DNA of 64,000 nucleotides. It comes from Trileptium ribeirensis. Its lineage: Eukaryota > Nematoda > Enoplea > Enoplida > Thoracostomopsidae. The translations under genes and the position numbers were made by a program. Shown here piece by piece: positions 43,135 to 54,400 of the stretch. Below the pieces are notes generated by a model. That model saw only the letters and a list, made by a program, of their open reading frames with translations. It had not been told where the DNA came from and made no database searches. The stretch spans positions 1 through 64,000 of the forward strand of contig JASANE010030076.1 in assembly GCA_030248225.1 (NCBI GenBank), given 5' to 3'. Numbering within the stretch: position 1 is the stretch's first letter; each line of letters opens with the position of its first letter.

Positions 43135-45658
43135 CAAGGGAAAATGAAAAAGGAGAGAGAGAAAAGTGCAAAACTCAGAGAAAGGGCATACATAGTACAT
43201 AGCCTAACGGGCAAACCGAGCTAAAATCGAGAAAAAGTTAAACTCAGCGATCAAGTCGCTCTGAAAAGAAAACGGGGTTTTGCACTTGCTCGGTTTGGGG
43301 TAAAATGGTTCGCGAGAGGTCGCGATTTTCCTTTATTGAAATGAGAGTATTGTGATTTCGTTTTGAACTCTGAGCACCCTAACGTGCCTTTTGAAAGAGT
43401 TTCTGGTGGCCGATTTGGGCATCTTTCCAGGCCGTTGGTTCCTTTTGGGAGCAGGGAGTATCCGACGTCCTACCATTAGGCTTAACCACGTAAGCGTTTT
43501 ATGTTCAACGTTAGTAAATTTAGCAATCGGGCCGAGCCGATTTCGAAGCAAATCTCGCGGAGCGAGCGCCTAGTAAATTCGGTCGTGAGGGGCTCTCGAA
43601 GACTCACGAAGTCGGGAGTTAATCCTTATGTAAAGCTGGTATTAACCGTCCTAATGGTGAACAAATCAAATACTTGCAAAATCGTGTAAACGCCGTATTA
43701 AACTCGCTCCTTTCGGAGTGCCAATACCTTAAGCTCAAGCTGAAGTCACCTAGAATTTGTTTGGTCTTTTATGTTCCCCAAATTCTCTTAACTCAACTGA
43801 CAAAATAAAATTTAGGGCTTTCTAAAGCCCGACAGAGGCTAATCCTCCGTCCCTAACTGCAACGTCAGTCCGAGCTCAAGCAGCGGCATGAGCATAGAAC
43901 GGTCCACTAAGCTATAAATTTGTAAACCATAACCAATCAGAAACAAGCAAGCTAAGCAAATCCCTATGGTTTCGTGGGAAATTTTACCGTGGTCAGCTCA
44001 GGAAAATTCGACAGCCCTAACTCAAGAGTAATAAGTCATGTAAAAGCATGGACGAGAAGCGTCCATCTTGATTTGCCTTACCTATGACCACGGGGAATCA
44101 GAACTACTTCGACTTTGTGTTCACAACTTAACACCCTCCGTGCAATCGCTCAACCTGCCCAAAACGGAACTCGACTGGAGGAGGTTTGTCAAGGAACATG
44201 TAAAAGTGTAGAATAAGCTGACATGTAAAAAGACGTCCTCCGACGGGCGTCTGGTCAAGCTATCGAGGTGAAAACGTGCTCAAACTAAGTCAAGTTTTCA
44301 ACGGTCTGTTACATTTCATCTGGGGAAAATAAACCCCCATACGCCTGGTACTCTCCTGACTTACAACCTTCGGTCCGGGACAGCAATTGCTAGTCCCCTT
44401 CCGCGAGACGGAAGATGTCTACGCGGGTCCACCATCGTCGAATTCCATTCCAAACGCCAACGAAACAAAAAACAAGAAAGCACGGAAAAGCAAACCGTTG
44501 CGAAACCAATACAGTGAAACTCTAGCGTCGGAGCCGGTCAGTAAAGTCGACCGAACTCCGCGCTGCCGAAGTCGAACTGATTCGAAGAGACGACGCGGTA
44601 GTCGTCGCTTCAAAATTTTCTGCTATGTTGAAGCATGGCGATTTTGTCGCCATCCAATCGGCGACGTTCTTTTGACGCCCACTTTTTCGAGGTCAACCCC
44701 GGGCGCCCAATCGAAAAATTCCCCAAATTCTGATTTTGACAGCTATCGTAAACCCTGGGACCCCGTTAGAGAGAGTCGGCTTCAATCGAAATCGCCGACA
44801 TCAAATTTGAACCCTCCGATTACTCGGAGGTCGACCATCTGCGAGTTTTCTCCTAAAATCTCCGATTTTACCCCATCTGTAGTCCCAAATTCTTGTCAGA
44901 AACTTGTCGAAAACTCATTACTCAGATCTTTTAAATCTCTTACCTAACTTAGCTTGGTCGTTATCCCCCAAATGTCCCACGAAAGCTGCTAAACCACCCG
45001 TCAAATTTCAAAATTTTAGATCTTTTCCCCCTACAAAGCATTCAAGATAAGCTAGAATATGTCTTTTCCGTGCTCTGGTCCTCATCCATCAAATTTTTCC
45101 CCCAGCTAACTCGCCGATTTAAAGCCAAATTTCTGCTATTTAGCGAGTTAGCTGCCTCATCCATCACCTAATTAAGCTTATTTGGAGGGCATCTGGGGCT
45201 AAATTTTATCGCCCTACCCATGGATAAACGTGCAAACATTGCACGTTTATATGTTGGCTTACAACATAAAGCCAAACATTCCTAGCATTCTTGACATTCC
45301 TAGCTAAATTTCAAATATCCCGACAGGACGTCTTTGGACGTCCCAAAGGGGGGAACCAAAGGTGGGAATGAACTTATTTCGTGTTCCAGGGCGCAGCACA
45401 ATCCTAAGTATCTTTCGGTCTATCCGGGGTCCTATTCAGGAACTCCCGGAACCCACGGGAGGGCCCTAAACCTACCCCCCGTCAGTCCTATTCCCATGTG
45501 TCTAGCCCGTCCGTAAAACTCACAAATTTAACAGAATTTTGTATGTCCTGTCCCTACATGTCCTGTTTTTTGTGTCCTTTTACGTACTATATAATATATA
45601 TATGTATATCTACATATATACATGTATCTATATCCACAAACACATATACATACAATAC

Positions 45659-45763
45659 TCATGAGCACACATTACACATGAGACACACAGGCGACCTGAG
45701 CGACAGAAAGGTCGCTCGAGGCCACACTAGAAACATGCAGAACCACGACAACATCAGCACAAC

Positions 45764-45811
<48 letters not shown>

Positions 45812-46051
45812 CATACACACACGCACACACACATGGCGACAGCAACGACGACAACCGACCAAAAGAAGTCGGTTAGAGAGAGTGGAAAAGAAAAAGAAGG
45901 ACGAGAAAGAAAGGCACGGGAAGGGAGTCGGGACAGGGGGTTCCCGAGGGAATTTCGAGGGGCTGGGGCGAAATTCGGTCCCAGGACGAAAAACGGGGCC
46001 GAATGATACCAAACACGAGGGGGGTAGACGCAGTGGCGGGTCGGGACCCAA
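45659..46051 (-). CDS. Small leader ORF, copy 1
   Basis: A sense-strand leader ORF of 130 codons. Its N-terminal 33 residues, starting at a Met, align without gaps to the leader ORF of the second copy (59,567-60,004), with 26 of 33 identical; PSCLVS..PVFRPGTEF is shared. After that the frames diverge. Here the C-terminal half is read through a (TTG)n repeat and is Cys/Val-rich. Conservation of the frame start suggests a uORF or small accessory product, but simple DNA conservation could also explain it. Confidence 0.35.
45765..45832 (+). repeat. (CAA)n and (CA)n microsatellite
   Basis: About 15 CAA units at 45,765-45,811 are followed by a CA-rich run to about 45,832. The second copy has only a short, impure version (near 59,785-59,820), so the tract expanded after the copies separated. 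Confidence 0.95.
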
Positions 46052-46572
46052 TTTTGGGTTCCGACATATATTAGCATACGGGGTTTCAGCGGGCTCTCCC
46101 GCTCTAACGGTTGGGCGGAGCGACGCCCGCCGGACATCGTTGAACTCGCCTTGGAAAGGCGATTCAAACGAGGGGTGTTTTCCCTACCTTAACGGCAGCG
46201 GGTAGAGGGGCACTAAAATCACGACTGTTAAAGACCGTTAAAGAGAGTGTCGGCAAAAAGTGGGGGCGCATTTTCGGCCGTCCCGGGTTAACGGGGCGAC
46301 GGATGGAGACCCGCCGGGCATCGTTGAAGATGTCTCGACGCGACGAATGCAATGAGGGGCATTATGCCTACTTTTGAGTTGGGGTTAAATTTTCGGTCGG
46401 TCTGTACCCACTTGCAGTCGGTATGCCAAATTGGGGGGGCACATTATCGGTCATAAGGGGCTAACGCGAAGTCGGACAAAGACCCGCCGGATATCGTTGT
46501 GCTCGCCAGGAGCAGACAAATAAAATGAGGGGTCGCATGAGCACGTTTAGGGTCTGTGGTCAAATACGGAGT

Positions 46573-47674
46573 TGGTACAAACCGAAGGAATTTTATGTTG
46601 AATTTTCGTGGTGCATTATAAAACAGGGAAGTAAGCTATATGGCAGCGGGAGGACTGGTCAGATCGAGACCCGCCTGGCCTCGTCAGATGCCTAAATGGG
46701 TACACTACTTAGAAACACGCATACTTTCAATCAGTGATCCGATGGTCACCAGAAAACCAGTTGTTAGGGTGCGGGTCAGGCCATTTTGGGCGTCAACGGA
46801 TGCTATAAAAATAAAAGTTCTGATACGGTGGGGGCGGGAAAATAGACATACCGAGACACGAAGATCAGCACACACATATCTACATATATACATAATTATA
46901 TATCCATATATGCCTATGTCAGGTCCACTCGGGACCCTGGTCACCAGCCAAACCTAGCGTAAGTATTGGCTGTTAATTGAATGTTCACCTATTTGTCCCC
47001 AGGATATCTCGTGAAATCCTCCAGCGATTTGCGATGTCTTGGGCTCGTTCAAGAGCCCTGAAAATTCTCTACCGAAAAGTACTCGGGGCATTTCCGGTAA
47101 ATCTGAACCGTTGGACGGTTACGGGCCGATAAACAGGCCCGAGGTCCGTTATTTCCGAATAATCGGAAACTACCGTAACCCATTTGTTTCAGCTTACTTT
47201 TGCGACCATTAAGCTATAGTTCGCTCGAACCAGGTAAAATTGATAGTCTTGATTTGATCACTTCCCTTCCCCTTAGATTGTCAAAGGCCTCCTATTCCCG
47301 GACGGTCACTCCTAACGGTCGAGTTCCGTTTGAGTCTCTATCTCAGTGCCACTTTGAGGCCCTTTCCTACTCTTGTCGAAGTTTGATTCTTTGCCCTAAC
47401 CAGGGTACCTGAGTAAACTCGTCCGTCATGGTATCATAATGATAATAAGGCATACAGTGGCATAGAAAAAAAAACGGCAAGAACACATTTATAACAAGAG
47501 ATATGTACCAAAATAGCAATATCAACAAGGCGATTATCAACGACCACGGCACCCGGCGACAAAAGAAAACTTAGTTACAGTAACGGTGTCTGGTTCAATT
47601 TAAGGCGCATTTAGGCCGTCCTGACGTCGAAGTCCTGCAAAATGCACGTAACGGGCCGGAACGGGCCTGTTACA
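46573..47674 (-). repeat. 5' LTR of the large element
   Basis: Pairs with 22,964-24,098. In element sense it begins TGTAACAGGC at 47,674 and ends GTTTGTACCA at 46,573. The first internal bases (actccgtatttgacc) do not begin with TGG, so the usual tRNA primer-binding site is not evident. It lies 53 bases beyond the splice donor of a host exon on the same strand. Confidence 0.85.
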
Positions 47675-47727
47675 ATATATCAAAAAACAATAGATCTGAT
47701 TCATAGACTAATAAAATACTCGCTTAC

Positions 47728-47870
47728 GTGAAAACAGAATGGTTCTTGAAACACGACTGTATCACTTTGAGGTTGCGGCGGTGTTTGTTGTTGTTGACAT
47801 TCGCCAGGAAGCAGACAAATCTTGGCAAATAGCTCGCATTTGTCCGACAGATTCGTTGGCGGTAGCAGCA
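47728..47870 (-). CDS. Host gene exon: C2 domain, later part
   Basis: A 143-base exon bounded by acceptor ctgtttcag and donor CAC|GTAAGC. It reads LLPPTNLSDKCELFAKICLL, then PG, then a Gln/Pro insertion and TVVFQEPFCFHV, the central strands of a synaptotagmin-type C2 domain (the usual pattern is YVK..LLP...NPVFNETF.F). It begins with two bases that complete a codon started by the exon at 51,317-51,489, giving a seamless frame. The usual Ca2+-binding Asp residues are not obvious. The following exon is not found: the LTR of the large element starts 53 bases downstream. Confidence 0.75.
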
Positions 47871-50800
47871 CTGAAACAGTATAAATTGTCACAGTAATTA
47901 TAATTTATTTACCCCTGCCTTAAAATTAGGATGCCAAAGCGCAGTTGAAAATTCCATGTTCCTCAATTTAAAAAATTTTAACAAATTGTAATAAATTGTT
48001 CCCAAGTCCTCGCCAGTGCTTTGACACTTTCGAATTGAAATCTGGATATTTAAATTTTAATAACGATGATAACAAATAAGTTTATGGTTTTTTCCAAACA
48101 CTACGATTTATCAAGCCCACTGTTCGCTTCAATCGAACTTTGTGTTACACCAGTATGATTAAAGATTCTGAATGAATGATCAACTTCACACCAAATACTT
48201 GTCATAACGCGTTTCATAAACAGTACATTTGTCATAAAAAGTATAATACTTCAAACAAAATATTATTTTAAAACTTTGATTGAGCGAATGTTTAAAGATA
48301 GTGAAATTAGATGCGTTTTATTATTGTCTTTCTGTACTTATGCAACCAAAATAATTACTGTTCTCAATTGTCAGAATCAGAATTAGTTTAACAGAGTGTT
48401 TCATAGTATTTTTGCCCATGAAACACTTTACAGTAATAATTATTCACAGCACAGCGGTGGATTGCAAGATATACGGACTGGGAAACCGAACCTCCTCCTC
48501 ACTGTATGATACAAAATTTTACAAAAACCACGCACAATCTAATTATCATGTCTTAAAATTCTATATATTAGTTTTCGCGGTCGCTACGCAGTATTTAACC
48601 TTCTGGTATACTAAGCCTTCTGTGTAGAAAATAAAATCATTTATGCGTGTACAGTAATTAAAAGTAATAGTTTTTTGCATTTCGCTAGCACCATAACTGC
48701 AGAAATACAATTGGAAGTCGCTTGTTGGATATCTTGCACAAGACGGATTTGTGTACGAACAGATTTGTAGGTCGTATCGTTGACCCATGTCAACTTTAGG
48801 AGCCAGACGTTATAACATTAGAAAAAAGAACAGCTTAGAGCGGGGGTTTCGGGGAGCGGCAGCCCCCCGACTTAGTCTTAGAGTAAGTCTCATATAAGGA
48901 CCTTAGCGTAGGCTAAGACTAAGGTTTAATCTTAGTATATCGAGAATGGCATGGCATGCATTGTACTTCGGCCCCTAAAGTTGACATGAGCCGAACGTTT
49001 TATACTTAAACTTGAAATACCTTACAAATTTTGGCCGAGAAAATCAAAGGCGTAGGGCAGTTTAATATACTTTAATAGAGGTGGTGAACTACCGTAAAAT
49101 AACGAAATATAAACAATGTTTTAGCAATCTTGTAAATTCAAAATTCCAAGTAGCGCTCAATAACAGTTTTTTGTTTTATTAACACTTATATCTCACAAGC
49201 GATAGTGAAACAGAGCGAACGTGTTCTGTAGATAGCAAAACCATCGCATTCAACGTGCCACCAATTGGTATGGACGATTCTAAACGGTACGAAAGCATCA
49301 GACGACCAACCAACACAGAAGACCTATACCATAGGTATCGATAATGGGTTACCCCCCCAAAAGTTCAGACCCTCCTGAAATCAGATCTAGCCCTGAAGGC
49401 TCAGCACCCCCTGCTCAGAAGCGCGGGATTTTTTCAATTTAATTATATAAAATAATCTGTCTTTATCATCAATATTAAAAACAGCACGCTGCGGTGTGGG
49501 TGCGGGAGGACGGGGGACCGGAGCCTTCGGTCGGGGGATGCGAAGCTTCCAGGGGGTGTGGCGTCTTCGGGGGATGGTGGACAGCATTCTGGGGAAGGGG
49601 GCGAGCGGAAGAAGTAGGGGTGCAGAGCCTTCATAGAAGGTGGAGTAGGGTACGGAGCCTCTGGAGGGTGTTTTTCAAATGTCTGAATTTTCTAAATTTT
49701 ATTTCTGTGCATATATAATACCATATCTATTAGCAAGAAAAAATTTTAGTATTTTTCTCAGTTAGTTATACAATGCATGTAATTATCTGGCTTACTACAG
49801 CATGCGATGGAAAAAATTATGAATACTTCAAAATCTCATTAATTTACTCTCTCCTACCCCTTGGCAAACATTGGCAATGCAAAACGGCAAATCGGTCTGT
49901 CGGATCACGGGGGCACATGGCCGGCGACAACCTGGGGGTGTCGTCGGGGGGGTTATCGGAGAGACGTAGTCGGGGGGTCGTTGGGAGAGGGGCGAAAATC
50001 GTCAGAGGGAGAGGAGAGGGCATCGGCGAGGTGGAGGTCTACCCCCTACCCCCCTGAGGACTTCCCCCGCGACGACTATCCCCCAGAGCCGACAGACCTT
50101 CAACACCTATGGCCTATATTCAGAACATCTGGATAGTCGAGACAGCCGAAACCGGAATATTTTAGTTATGATGAACATTATATAACCCAACCATCATAGT
50201 CTTCGTATACAATATAAGCACTCCACGGACGCAATAACCCGTCGAAATTTGTAAAATCAACATTTGTTTGTTTATTTCATTCAACTATCCATAATCACAA
50301 TAATTAAAGAGAACAATAATCAAAACCTGCAAAAAATCTCGAAATATTACGCAACAGCCACAAAATCCAAATGGTACAAATCGTTTTCTCTTGGCAACAC
50401 TGAAAAGGGTTGAATGATACCAGCATTGAAAATAATTCCCAGTCCTTGCAGTAATCTTGCAAATCAATCAATAAACAGTGCTTAACAAACCCGAAAGTAT
50501 TAGCTTCGACAACATGAAAAGGTGAACTATTCCAAACTGGTACTGCTAGCAAAAAAATTCTACATAATGCAGGACGAAACCGGTAGACTTAAGCTTACAC
50601 CTACTGCCCCGAGCATTGGTGACTGGTGCACTCGTGAAGAAGTCATTAAGATCTAGTTCATTCTATTTGCACATAATTTGGAGTGCCATGATAAGATCTT
50701 GAAAAATAAAATACTTCTACTTGTAAATTAATTCCCAAACTTTCCAGTCTTTGGTTTATTATTTAATATCGACCACTTTTTAGCAAAACAAACGGCTGTA

Positions 50801-51316
50801 CTAATCAAAAAGAGACCAAATTTGACATATAATTTAAAAGTGGTGATACCTAAGTAAAATATATGTACATTGCAGAAAGTCACGGTCCCCGCTATAAATA
50901 TTAGCGAAAATTGCATTAGCGATCAAGACAATTTTATAAATTTAAGCTGTACATCCCCAAAAATTCAAAGTAATCAGAATACCACACACTCAAATATTTA
51001 ATTTTGCGAGAGGTGAGTTTATTACGTCCTCAAAAAATTAAGAGGATAAAGATTAGTAGATTTATACACTTAAACAGTCACAAGTTTTCATCGGCTATTC
51101 AGCAATTTGTATATCTCGGCTAACTAATTCCTGATAGGGGCTCTGTTCATGCGATATGATGCCTAAGTACAGCGATGTTACCAGAAACAATGGTAGCCAT
51201 GTGACCACATTTGGCGAAGAATCCTTAAAAACCAGTTTTGGCAATTTTGATCCAGAAGTTGATAACATATATTTTAGTCATTTAGTTTTATAACACTACT
51301 TTTTGTGGCAAATTAC
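47871..51316 (-). other. Intron of the C2 gene
   Basis: About 3.4 kb, AT-rich, between two phase-matched exons. It contains a MITE-like inverted-repeat element (48,788-48,986) and two G-rich patches (about 49,480-49,670 and 49,890-50,090). Those patches have degenerate cggggg and ctaccccc runs and Pro/Arg-rich frames on the minus strand. I see no other gene. Confidence 0.65.
48788..48986. mobile_element. MITE-like inverted-repeat element
   Basis: The ends TGTCAACTTTAGGAGCC and, inverted, TGTCAACTTTAGGGGCC bound a 199-base GC-richer insert in an AT-rich intron. No clean target duplication was seen. Similar words (AGCCagACGTT and AGCCgaACGTT) flank both ends in direct orientation, which complicates border placement. 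Confidence 0.5.
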
Positions 51317-51489
51317 CGTCGTCTCTTGTCGCTTTTAACAATTTAAGCTCCAACCGGTTATCGTTAGGGTTGAACTTGAGGTCGGTTGCGATTTGCCATT
51401 CATTAACATGTGTGTAGGAATCGTTATCATACTGTTCAGCGATGTCACCGTTTTCTTCAGGATTCGGACAAATATTCTGCTGCGACCGC
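51317..51489 (-). CDS. Host gene exon: start of a C2 domain
   Basis: A 173-base exon with acceptor ttacttcacag and donor GACG|GTAATT. An acidic/Asn-rich lead-in (NPEENGDIAEQYDNDSYTHV) precedes WQIATDLKFNPNDNRLELKL, the first strands of a type I C2 domain (compare F.L.Y.....L.V.I..A). It ends with one base of a split codon and joins in frame to the exon at 47,728-47,870, continuing LKATRDDVLLPPTNLSDKCE. C2 domains bind phospholipids or proteins at membranes. A synaptotagmin-like or related vesicle protein is the best guess. Upstream exons were not identified. Confidence 0.75.
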
Positions 51490-54400
51490 CTGTGAAGTAA
51501 ACAAAGCAATGAAGACAATGCTTTACTCTGTAATATTTGGAGGAAAACAATTCTTAATTTTAGCTTATCGACAGAGTTTAGATAATCTCAAGCAGCAACA
51601 ACACAAATTTTTCTACCGTTATTGCGCAATATTTAACTCTATATCTCATGTAGTTGCTCTGGAGCAACTTAATACAATAAGCAGTACCGCATTAACTCAG
51701 TTTGTTAAGTAGCATACGTTTGGCTGTGTGTTGTAATGTTGTATTTGTTCGCTCGCATTGTAAGGGCCCTTCAGCATCCGAGCAACAGCGTCGTCATAGT
51801 TCACCGGTTAGTAAGTGCAACACTACGGCCAACTACTAGGGTTCGCGTCGTAGAAAAGAAAAGTTTGTTCCAGGCTAGTAGAAATCCAAGCTAATTCATG
51901 AAGTAAAGAGTTAATGAGAATTAAGTACACCGCTTGTGTAACGCTTTATCTCATGTAGTTGCTCTGGTGCACCTTAATACAATATGCAGAGGCACATTAA
52001 CTCAGTTCGCTGAGCAGTGTAAGATTTGGCGTCGTGTTGTTGTTCGCTGGCACCCTAAGGACCCTTAAGGATCCGAGCAACAGCGTCGTTATAGTTTAGT
52101 AGTTACCAGTGTAGGCATATATGTCAGTGAATTTTACATATATGATAACGGATACTGTACTGAAATGGTAAATAGTATTTCTCATAAATCTACGTGATAA
52201 TCTTATATATATAAAAGCAAAATCCTGTGTGTCTGTGTCGTGATAATAAATATTATATTTGACAACGATTTCCAATATTTTAAATTGATCGAGGAATAAA
52301 CTAAATCTTAGTTCAATTTTCAAGACATTTAATATTTTAAAATTATTTTCCTGAGCAAATATTCAAAATTAGTAAAGCATGAAATATAAAAACACTTCTT
52401 ATCAAGCATTTTCAAGCCTATTTTTAAATGCCTGCAGAGAAGTCTTTTAAATAAAACTTTCATGAAAATTTCTTTCACCTAAATTTGCTTCAGCTACACG
52501 TCATCTCGCTGATAATGTATACTAAGAGCACTTTCTCCGAAGTAGTATGTAGTTCTTGGCTCGAGCAGCACATCACTGGATATGTGCTCAAAAGTCGCAC
52601 AGTGACTGCTTATTTACTTTTATAAACTCATGTCTGAGCACAATATTGATGACAAGGTTATAGATTTCAAATCCCGGTGATATTTCGCTGAAACTCTTAT
52701 CTTGATTTCAATCTGAAGACAAATATATATATCAATAAATAACGAAGCATTCAACATGAACTTACCTCAAATTAACCGCGAAATTGTCTTTATTCAGCCG
52801 ATGTTCTTTCTCTTCGCTACTGGTGACAAATACCGTATCTACCTCTGCAATATAATTGTGAAACTGTTCTGTGTAAGAGTTAGCTTAGTTGTTAGCTTGT
52901 TATTATGGTCACGGTCCTCAGGTTGTGACACTGTTTTCACTTACTGCCAGGCTGCGAATTATTCGTTCCCTGCAATTCACATCAGTATTGCAGTTAAATT
53001 ACTAGCTTAGCTACTAGGAAGTCCACTTGCATAGCTAATTTGCTGTATCGATAACGTCACCAATTTTGTAATTGGAATGAAAGGTCGAATATCGGTCCCG
53101 TCATCAAGTTATTACGTTTTCCGCCGTTAGATTGACAGGTAAGCAAGCAAAACTCTATGCTGTAGCTAGATAAGATACGTGCACATGTTGTATTGCCCTA
53201 AGGCTTGAATGTGTTATTCAGAAATATAGACGACTGTACAGTTATCAATAACATTTAACTAAGGTGGTTTAAGTATGCTTAGGATGTTTATTCATGACAA
53301 TTAGCACGGTCATTGACGTATATGATTATACGTTCATTTTATACGTCAATGGCTGATTATAGTTTTCCGACAGCTCTAATCCATAAGTCACAATATATGC
53401 TGAAATTAATTGTATGGGATTAAATCCTTTTCCGCCAAGTTTCTAATTTGTATGTTCATTTTTTCGCATAACATAAAAAGCCAAAGAAATTATCCTTTGG
53501 TTATATAATTATACAAATAGTTTAGTAATCTTTTACGATGTTCGCTGCTGCATCGTAAAATTTTTCAGAGCTAACTATGAATTGACATATATCTGATATA
53601 GCGTCACTGGTTACCAATGCCCAGAAAAGTTACTTTCTATGCAAAACAACAATCAAGCTTGTACATGAAATGAAGGGTAGATCAAACGCTGAGAATTTTC
53701 AGTTTGTTATGATTATTGCTGAGCGTATTATGAGCACACTTGCTCCCTCAATATGTAACTTGCTTTTAATAACGCCATATTCCCATGCTATATGTGCCGT
53801 TGACATGAATTAATAATCAAAAACTTCGTTACTAAAACATAAAATCAACGAGAATACAATTAACGCACGAATTATAGAGCTAAAATGTACATGTACATAC
53901 AATTATATTTGGTTTTGAATTAGAAACGGTTGATTTGAAAATCTTCCTGAATGTTGTTCACACATGACAACAAGAAGACATTTGGTAGCGGTATACGTAC
54001 TTCAACCGTTGGATTGTTAAGGTAATTTACTGAAACTTTACTGCGATTTGCAATATACAGTTGAACAGGAATTGAAATTGTGGCCAAAATCAAACAAGTT
54101 CGTCAAACTCCTCCAAAAACAGATAAATATGACGCACACATGAGTTTATTGTATTTCCTATGTACGGAATATTGAGGCAAAACTACTGTTGGGTATGGTC
54201 TAAAGGTTTCAACAAACGCTAAATATTACCGCCTGTATCAAATATTTGGCTGTTATATTGATTAAATAGTTCTTAATACGTTGATACGTAAGCAGCCGTC
54301 GTCGAAATTAACTTATACGTTGTTAAAAAAATATAATTTAAATAAAGCAATCCTAATTTTGATTATACTACATGTAACACCCGTGTGTTCAGACCGTCTT

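Larger units (their letters stand above)
40203..46572 (-). other. 6.4 kb leader of the large element
   Basis: The region between the 5' LTR and the polyprotein start has no long sense ORF. About 41.3-46.57 kb is homologous, in inverted orientation, to 59.04-64.0 kb, the leader of the second copy. Shared landmarks include tggcccccacagggttccga (41,467; inverse near 63,800), catagtacatagcctaacgg (near 43,191; inverse near 62,290) and gagcgacagaaaggtcgctc (45,698; inverse near 59,836). The conserved hairpins, tRNA-like segment and small sense ORF in it are listed separately. The 40,203-41,300 part has no partner inside the window and no visible features. Confidence 0.7.
22964..47674 (-). mobile_element. 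Large Ty3/gypsy-type element with Env and NADAR-SGNH ORFs (about 24.7 kb)
   Basis: Direct repeats of about 1.1 kb (22,964-24,098 and 46,573-47,674) bound the element. In element sense they begin TGTAACAGGC and end GTTTGTACCA, so they are TG...CA LTRs. Inside, in element sense, are a 6.4 kb leader, a single frame of about 4,700 codons, a separate NADAR-SGNH ORF and about 740 bases of 3' untranslated sequence. RT (YIDD), RNase H and D,D35E integrase make it a Ty3/gypsy relative. No target duplication was found: the flanks read ATAGT on the left and ATATA on the right. A second diverged copy starts at 57,787 on the plus strand. Confidence 0.85.

Noticed and set aside
45765..45832. Poly-Gln or poly-Cys protein
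   Set aside because: It is a (CAA)n microsatellite read in several frames on both strands, not evidence for a coding homopolymer.
22959..47679. Target-site duplication of the large element
   Set aside because: Left ATAGT and right ATATA agree at only three bases, too little to claim.
48561..48788. Cys-rich minus-strand ORF
   Set aside because: Its start codon lies in the terminal repeat of the MITE-like element, and no homology or splice support was seen.
49480..50100. G-rich, Pro/Arg-coding patches as genes
   Set aside because: Low-complexity composition inside an intron, with no splice evidence; more likely degenerate simple repeat.
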